Assembly: GCF_949987515.2 (NCBI RefSeq)
Contig: NC_082689.1
Coordinates: 103,082,957 to 103,146,956, forward strand
Direction: 5' to 3'
Length of the DNA: 64,000 nucleotides
Origin: Delphinus delphis
Taxonomy: Eukaryota; Chordata; Mammalia; Artiodactyla; Delphinidae
Positions within the stretch are counted from its first letter, which is position 1. Each line of letters opens with the position of its first letter. The position numbers and the translations under genes are program-made. The notes under the pieces are model-generated. The model did not search any database. It was not told where the DNA came from and saw only the letters and a list, made by a program, of their open reading frames with translations. This document shows positions 57,428 through 64,000 of this stretch, one piece after another.

Positions 57428-57600
57428 GAATTCTTCTTTTTTAATGTAAGTGTCTATAGATATAAGATTTACTTTTAACACTACTTTTGATGCACCCCAT
57501 AAGTTTTATTTTGTTTTTATTTCATTTGTCTCAAGATATTTTCCAATTTCCTTTGTGATTTCTTCTTTGATCCATTGGTTGTTTAAGATGGGCCTCTTAA

Positions 57601-60032
57601 ACATGAAGAGATAATCTGGGACAATCTGATCCTCTCTCTGAGGAATCTGGACTAGGAAATGTCCAGAAAATGGATCCATTATCAGTAGGAGCTAAGGCTG
57701 AAAGACTGTAATGTGGAAAGAAGTCAAGGTCTACCACAGACAATCTGAATTATAATAGAGCAGACATGGGAGACATGGAGAAGCTAGAGGGAAGTGCATA
57801 TGGCCCAGGAGAGAAACCATGGGAATCACCAGTTCCTAAGTAGCCACAGTTCCTGGTAGCACTCCATTAAATTTCTATTATCAGTTTGGAAATAACTATA
57901 ATCTCCCTCTTCCCTAAGGTGAATTGAGTGAGTCTCTGGTAATTGTGACAGAGATTTCAGTGTATACTATGATCGCAATTAAAACACATATTTTTAAAAG
58001 TTTGCTTGGGTAAAAGACTAGAAGAGAAAATATCAGGCTGTTAACAGTGGGTATTTCTATGGTGGTAGTATAACTGGCAATATTAATTTCTTCTTATATA
58101 CTATTATGTAGTTTCAAAATTTGGGGAATGTCTGTGTATTACTGTTATAATCTATTAACAAAAATATAAACCTATCCACATATGGAACTCTGTGTCCTTG
58201 CTCTAGGACACAGATTATCAGTCTCCCTATCCTCAAGAAATAAACGATCAAACACCAGCCACATAGCCACGATCAAAGTGACTTGGGATGAATTCTGGTA
58301 AGATAGTTGCAGCAGCATAGTTTTAAAATTTATGTAAGTCCCTCATTAAGGTATATACAAAGACCAGGGTAACAAAATTAAGAACCCATGGACATATCTA
58401 CAACAAAACTGAGTGAAAAGATATGCTTATAAACTTGAAAATATGAGTGGGGGAGAGACGAGTCACTGACAGCTACAAGATCTGGCTTATATCAGCATTT
58501 ATGCAGAATGAAGACAAGGGACCTCTGAGGGTCCTACAAAAAGAACTCCAGAATCACCACTGGAAAACACAGTGGACCAATCTGAGAATAGCAGCTTCAA
58601 CTGGAAGAGGTTCTGCAGAATCCAGTATATGAATGAGCACAGAGACCTCAGGAGATCTGAAGTACTAGAGTAATGTGGGCCCTGTTATCTCATGAAAAGC
58701 AAATACAAAATGACTTTCAGGAGAGAGACCTACCCTGAGAATAAACTGCTGAAGGTGGAGTTGAAACTGAGCAAGACAGGGACAATAAAGGCATGGGAAA
58801 GAAAAGATCCAAGGGGAGGGAAGTAGAGGAGGCAGATATCACAAAGTAGAAACTATATTTTTTATTGCTGCATAAAAACAACATAGGAAGGAAGCCAGAG
58901 CTGTGAAAAGCTGGCCACTCACACTTCTTAAAGTACAAGAAATGTCATTTCCCTTAAAAATTGACAACAGAAAAAGATTTCCAAAGAATATAAACAAAAT
59001 CAATATAAGAAGATGGAAAAAAGGAATAGAATAATGTCCCTACACAAATGATGAAAACAGGCTAAAAAGACATGCCCACAAACCATGTGAAATTATACCC
59101 TAATGTTCCAACTGAGCTAAAGTTATTTTAAAAATGATGGAAAGGACCATATAAAAATGAATTGGGAAAGCTCAGAAATGAGGTCATAGAGAAAAGGAAG
59201 ATTTGAAAAGACAGGTTAACATTCAGAAAAGAGTTAGCACTAAAGGAAAAAAATTATAAATGAAAACTGAACTAAAATTAACACAAGAGTGACGAATGAC
59301 AGTAGATGGTGCCATAAGACATAGAGAAGATGGAAAGCAGAAAAATTTAAATATCAAGAAGAAACAAAGGAAGAGATTTTTTAAGAGTATTCAAGGAAAA
59401 AATTATAGCTATAGAAGTTGTGGAAAGAAGATCCAACCTATGTGTAAGAGGAGATCACAAAGAAGACCAAAGCACTGGAAAAGAACAAATACTATAATCT
59501 GTAAAATAAAGAACATTCTTGAATTAGAAAAACAAAATTTTGAAACATATTGAAAGGACACAGCATGTATCTAGGAAAACTGAACCAAAATGACAACACT
59601 GAGACATAGTCTAGTAAAATGACAAGATTTTATTGGGAAAAAATCCAATGAGAAGCCAGACAACAATATAATGACATCATCTATAAGGAAAGGAAAATCA
59701 GATTGTGATCAGGCTTTTCAACATCAACACTGGATTTCTGTATTCAGCTAAACCATCCTTTGAGCTAAAGGGCACAGCTAATTGCTTTTACCATGTAGGA
59801 ATGAGACAATATTATTCTCATGGTCCATTTCTCAGGAATGTATTACAAAACAACTACAAATAACCAAAACATTTGACTGGAAAGACATCAGTGTAAGGAC
59901 TGGTGGTAAATATTAAATATATGTTTGATAAGTAAAATATTAAATATATGTTTACTATGGTTCTAAAATAAATGATGCTTATGAGAGAAATAGTACAGTA
60001 TGTAATGGCTATATGTGCTAACAATGTAAATA
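57601..60032. other. AT-rich non-coding DNA, partly HAL1/L1 ORF1-like
   Basis: I find no intact gene. From about 58440 to 59780 the text (ACAAACCATGTGAAATTATACCC, AATGTTCCAACTGAGC) recalls HAL1, the half-L1 family, on the plus strand. A 19-base direct repeat AAATATTAAATATATGTTT occurs at 59908-59926 and 59935-59953. Confidence 0.35.
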
Positions 60033-60518
60033 CATTTTGTTCAGGATTTTTGCATCTATGTTCATTAGTGATATTGGTCTATAATTTTCTTTTCTTGTGA
60101 TATCTTTGGTTTTGGTATCAGGGTGATGGCTTCGTAGAATGAATTTGGGAGTGTTTCTCTCTCTGCAATATTTTGGAATCCAACAGCACATTAAAAGGAT
60201 CATATACCATGATCAAGTGGATTTTATCCCAGGGATGCAAGGATTCTTCAATATATGCAAATCAACCAATGTGATACACCACATTAACAAATTAAAGAAT
60301 AAAAACCATATGATCATCTCAATAGATGCAGAAAAACTTTTGACAAAATTCAGTACCCATTTATGATAAAAACTCTCCAGATAGTGGGCACAGAGGGAAC
60401 CTACCTCAACATAATAAAGGCCACATACGACAAACCCACAGCGAGCTGAATGGTGAAAAACTGAAAGCATTTCCACTAAATCAGGAAAAAGAAAAGGAAG
60501 CCCACTCTCATCACTCTT

Positions 60519-60732
60519 TTTTTTTTTTTTTTTTTTTTTTTGCTGTACATGGGCCTCTCACTGTTGTGGCCTCTCCCGTTGTGGAGCACAGACTCCGAAT
60601 GTGCAGGCTCAGCAGCCATGGCTCACGGGCCCAGCCGCTCCGCGGCATGTGGGATCTTCCCAGACCAGGGCATGAACCCGTGTCCCCTGCATCTGCAGGC
60701 GGACTCTCAACCAGTGTGCCACCAGGGAAGCC
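60519..60732 (-). mobile_element. CHR-2-type SINE inside L1 ORF2
   Basis: Reverse orientation with a T23 run at the left. Flanked by CTCATCACTCTT (60507-60518) and CTCACCACTCTT (60733-60744). It splits the reverse-transcriptase frame just upstream of FADD. Confidence 0.95.
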
Positions 60733-62290
60733 CTCACCACTCTTATTCAACATAGTTTTGGAAGTCCTAGTCACTGCAGTCAGAGAAGAAAAAGAAATAA
60801 ATGGAATGCAAATTGGAAAAGAAGAACTAAAACTGTCACTGTTTGCTGATGACATGATACTATACATAGAAAATCCTAAAGATGCCACCAGAAAACTACT
60901 AGAACCAATCAATGAATTTCGTGAGGTTGCAGGATACAAAATTAATGCACAGAAATCTCTGGCATTCCTATACACCAATAATGAAAAATCAGAAAGAGAA
61001 ATTAAGGAAACACTCCCATTTACCATTGCAACAAAAAGAATAAAATACCTAGGAATAAACTTGCCTAAGGAGGTGAAAGACTTGTACTCAGAAAACTATA
61101 AAACACTCATGAAAGAAATCAAAGAAGACATAAACAAATACCATGTTCTTGGATTGCAAGAATCAATATTGTGAAAATGACTATACTACCCAAAGCAATC
61201 TACAGATTCAGTGCAATCCCTATCAAACTACCAATGGCATTCTTCACAGAACTAGAAGAAAAAATTTTACAGTTCATATGAAAACAGAAAAGACACTGAA
61301 TAGCCAAAGCAATCTTGAGAAAGAAAAATGGAGTTCAAGGAATCAGGCTCCCCAAGTTCAAACTATACAACAAAGCTACGGTAATCAAGACACTATGGTA
61401 TTGGCAGAAACACAGAAATATAGATCAATGGTACAGGATAGAATGCCCAGAGATAAACCCACACACATATGGTCACCTAATTTATGACAAAGGAAGCAAG
61501 AACATACAATGGAGAAAAGACAGCCTCTTCAATAAGTGGTGCTGGGAAAACTGGACAGCTACATGTAAAAGAATGAAATTAGAACACTACCTAACACCAT
61601 AGAGAAAAATAAACTCCAAATGGATTAAAGACCTAAATGTAAGACCAGACACTATAAAACTCTTAGAGGAAAAACACTCTTTGATATAAACCACAGCAAG
61701 ATCTTTTTTGACCCACTTCTTAGAGTAATGGAAATAAAAACAAAAATAACAAATGAGACTTAATTAAACAAAAGCTTCTGCACAGCAAAGGAAACCATAA
61801 ACAAGACAAAAAGACAACCCTCAGAATGGGAGAAAATATTTGTAAATGAAACAACAGACAGAGGATTAATCTCCAAAATATACAAAACGCTCATGGAGTT
61901 CAATATCAAAAAAACAAGCAATCCAGTTAAAAAATGGGTGGAAGACCTAAATAGACATCTTACCAAGGAAGAGGTACAGATGGCCAAGAGGCACATGAAA
62001 AGATGCTCAACATCACTAATTATTAGAGAAATGCAAATCAAAACTACTATGAGGTATCACCTCATGCCAGTCAGGATGGCCATTATCAAAAAGTCTAGAA
62101 ACAATAAATGCTGGAAAGGGTGTGTTGGAAAGGGAACCCTCTTGCACTGTTGGTGGGAATGTAAATTGGTACAACCACTATGGAAAACAGTATGGAGTTT
62201 CCTTAAACTAAAAATAGAACTACCATATGACCCAGCAATCCCACTACTGGGCATATACCTGAGAAAACTATAATTCAAAAAGAGACACGT

Positions 62291-62546
62291 GGGGCAGTGG
62301 TTGAGAATCTGCCTGCCAATGCAGGGGACATGGGTTCGAGCCCTGGTCTGGGAAGATCCCACATGCCACGGAGCAACTGGGCCCGTGAGCCACAGCTACC
62401 GAGCCTGCGCACCTGGAGCCTGTGCTCCGCAACAAGAGAGGCTGCGACAGTGAGAGGCCCACTCACCATGATGAAGAATGGCCTCCACTCACCACAACTA
62501 GAGAAAGCCCTCACACAGAAATGAAGACCCAACACAGTCAAAAAAA
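62291..62546 (+). mobile_element. CHR-type SINE (long form) inside L1
   Basis: The 3' part extends beyond the usual body into ACTAGAGAAAGCCCTCACAC. Flanked by an exact 14-base duplication AAAAAGAGACACGT (62277-62290 and 62547-62560). The 5' end lacks the first bases of the SINE, so it is slightly truncated. Confidence 0.92.
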
Positions 62547-63170
62547 AAAAAGAGACACGTACCACAATGTTCATTGCAACACTATTTACAATAGCCAGGA
62601 CATAGAGCCAACCTAAATATCCATCTACAGATGAATGGATAAAGAAGATGTGGCACATATATACAATGGAATATTACTCAACCATAAAAAGAAACAAAAT
62701 TGAGTTATTTTAAGTGAGATGGATGGACCTAGAGTCTGTCATATAGAGTGAAGTAAGTCAGAAAGAGAAAAACAAATACCGTATGGTAACGCATATATAC
62801 GGAATCTAAAAAAAAAAAATAAAGGTACTGATGAACCTAGTTCTTGGGCCAGAATAAAGAGGCAGACATAGAGAATGAACTTGAGGACATGGGGTGGGAG
62901 GGCAAAGCTGGGGCGAAGTGACAGTTGCATCAACATATATACACTACCAAATGTAAAATAGTTGGCTGGTGGGAAGCAACAGCATAGCACAGGGAGATTG
63001 GCTCAGTGCTTTGTGATGACCTAGAGGGGTGGGATAGAGAGGATGTGAGGGAGGCTCAAGAGGAGGGCATATGGGGACATCTGTATGCATATGGCTAATT
63101 CACTTTGTTGTGCAACAGAACTAACACAGTATTGTGAAGCAATTATACTCCAATAAAAATCTATTTAAAA

Positions 63171-63815
63171 AGAGAAACAAAAAATATATAAATGAAAAGA
63201 ACATGGAGCAAATTCAGCAACCCAGCCTCTCCTTGCTAGTAATCCATACCCGCTCCAGACTTTCCTGGGAACCCAGCTTATGGAAAGCTCAACTTTCCAG
63301 AGCCGGGCTATAGCCTATTGTGTAATTGCAGGATGCTCTGTACCAAACTTTGGCTGACCACTCATCATAGTGACGGGTCTGAAGCATCGAGAAAGTATTG
63401 ACCTCTGTCTAAGAAGAGGCTGCATTTTAGAAAACTTACATTAACTGGCTAAAACAAAAGAAGTCTTGATTTCCAGGAGAAGAGGGCTCAGTCATCTGAA
63501 AAGCCCACCAGTATAGAACCTCCCACACCCCCAGTCTCCAATGATGCAGGATAAATGGAGGATGAGGTAGTCTCCACTCACACATCTTTTGCTTGTTCCA
63601 TTTTGATATCTTCAATGACATATGCCGCTGATGCCAAGGCAAAATGTGAGAAACGGGCAGTTTCACCTCTGAATATTAACATAAAGCAAAAAGTCTCAGA
63701 ACAAGGGCCGTCTGTATTCAAAAAGTAATACCATGCTAAGGAACAACACCACAGAGAGTGCAGCAACTCTGATTTCTAATGGAATCCGGATGAGGGGCTC
63801 ATTAGAGATTCAAGT
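63171..63815. other. unique intergenic DNA
   Basis: No gene or repeat recognised. Confidence 0.4.
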
Positions 63816-64000
63816 CTTGTGACTCACTTTAATTAAAATTTGAGCTGGGAGAGCTTGGAGAAACCAGCCTGACGAATGAGGTTTAGAAGAGAGGGAGGGG
63901 AGAAAGGGGCAGGATATTGACATGAATAAAGGAGACCTTAATTAAAGGATTAATGATGACAAGAACAATAAAAATCGCTTCATCCTCACTTTGTGTCTGC
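63816..64000. promoter_or_regulatory. candidate conserved element at window end
   Basis: ACTTTAATTAAAATTTGAG (about 63826-63844), CCTTAATTAAAGGATTAATGATG (about 63937-63959) and AACAATAAAAATCG. Repeat-free; it may continue beyond the window. Confidence 0.35.

Larger units (their letters stand above)
54250..57600 (-). mobile_element. L1 composite: old ORF2 pieces around a whale-type L1 5'UTR
   Basis: Old L1 ORF2 text on the minus strand at 54250-54502 (near the ORF2 end) and 56446-57600 (around the reverse-transcriptase region). Between them is a 1.94 kb segment of different L1 sequence, the GC-rich 5'UTR of a younger L1. The ORF2 text missing between the old pieces is roughly 1.5 kb, so either a deletion or replacement happened. 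No open ORF2 remains. Confidence 0.65.
60033..63170 (+). mobile_element. L1 (5'-truncated, with 5' inversion), ORF2 to 3' end
   Basis: Plus-strand L1 from the reverse-transcriptase region to the 3'UTR tail near 63165. The frame is visibly ORF2: the FADD catalytic motif is at 60842-60853, followed by [17 protein letters not shown]. The first segment, 60033-60175, is the L1 stretch just before it but on the minus strand (it encodes [17 protein letters not shown]). The frame is broken by stops, and two SINEs interrupt it. Confidence 0.9.

Noticed and set aside
60566..61174. 202-residue frame with reverse-transcriptase text read as a gene
   Set aside because: It begins inside a SINE and continues as L1 ORF2; it is a transposon remnant, not a host gene.
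1..64000. CRISPR array, operon, tRNA, rRNA or endogenous retrovirus
   Set aside because: No regularly spaced direct repeats with unique spacers, no bacterial gene layout, and no LTR pair or gag/pol text seen. tRNA-like text belongs to SINEs.

Overview
The window is mammalian nuclear DNA. The only protein-coding gene I can support is EN1 (engrailed homeobox 1), on the minus strand. It has two coding exons (complement of 12704-13604 and of 9261-9577) that join with GT/AG splice sites into a 405-residue protein carrying the full engrailed signature: EH1 repressor motif, WPAWVY PBX-binding motif, homeodomain and EH5 tail. The organism is most likely a cetacean, probably a toothed whale. The evidence is several tRNA-derived CHR-type SINEs (the family shared by whales, hippos and ruminants, here in the form common in whales) and L1 copies of whale/artiodactyl type, with no ruminant BovB seen. 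This assignment comes from recognising repeat families, not from a search.

Layout: 1-8.5 kb is the 3' flank of EN1, with a CpG island at about 0.8-2.5 kb and no gene. From 8.5 to about 14.45 kb lies EN1: 3'UTR with one AATAAA, exon 2, a 3.1 kb intron, exon 1, a 5' leader and a CpG-rich promoter with two CACGTG and two CCAAT boxes. From 14.5 to about 29.7 kb is upstream DNA with several CpG islands and clusters of homeodomain, TCF/LEF, SOX-POU and TALE-like sites that look like enhancers. Across the first 29.7 kb I see only a few ancient MIR pieces and microsatellites. This matches the transposon-poor, CpG-rich Polycomb-type domains known around developmental regulators.

From about 29.7 kb the character changes to AT-rich DNA full of L1, MIR, hAT-type DNA transposons (including two MER20) and CHR SINEs. 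Many are nested, and target-site duplications let the insertion order be read. Examples are an old L1 holding a younger L1 that holds a SINE (44.7-46.3 kb), a SINE inside a MIR (48.9-49.25 kb), an L1 with a 5' inversion hit by two SINEs (60.0-63.2 kb), and a SINE that seems to have carried a 3' flanking segment (43.7-44.04 kb). Two islands at 49.48-49.79 kb and 63.8-64.0 kb are repeat-free and dense in TAATTA cores, so they may be distal enhancers. A 15/15 match to the CTCF consensus sits at 52263-52277.

How the parts work together (inference): EN1 is a transcriptional repressor for midbrain-hindbrain, limb ventral ectoderm and spinal interneurons. The clustered TCF, PBX/MEIS and SOX-POU sites suit a WNT-dependent, PBX-assisted neural gene with autoregulation. 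I found no operon, CRISPR array, phage, tRNA or rRNA, and no evidence for an unknown protein-coding system.
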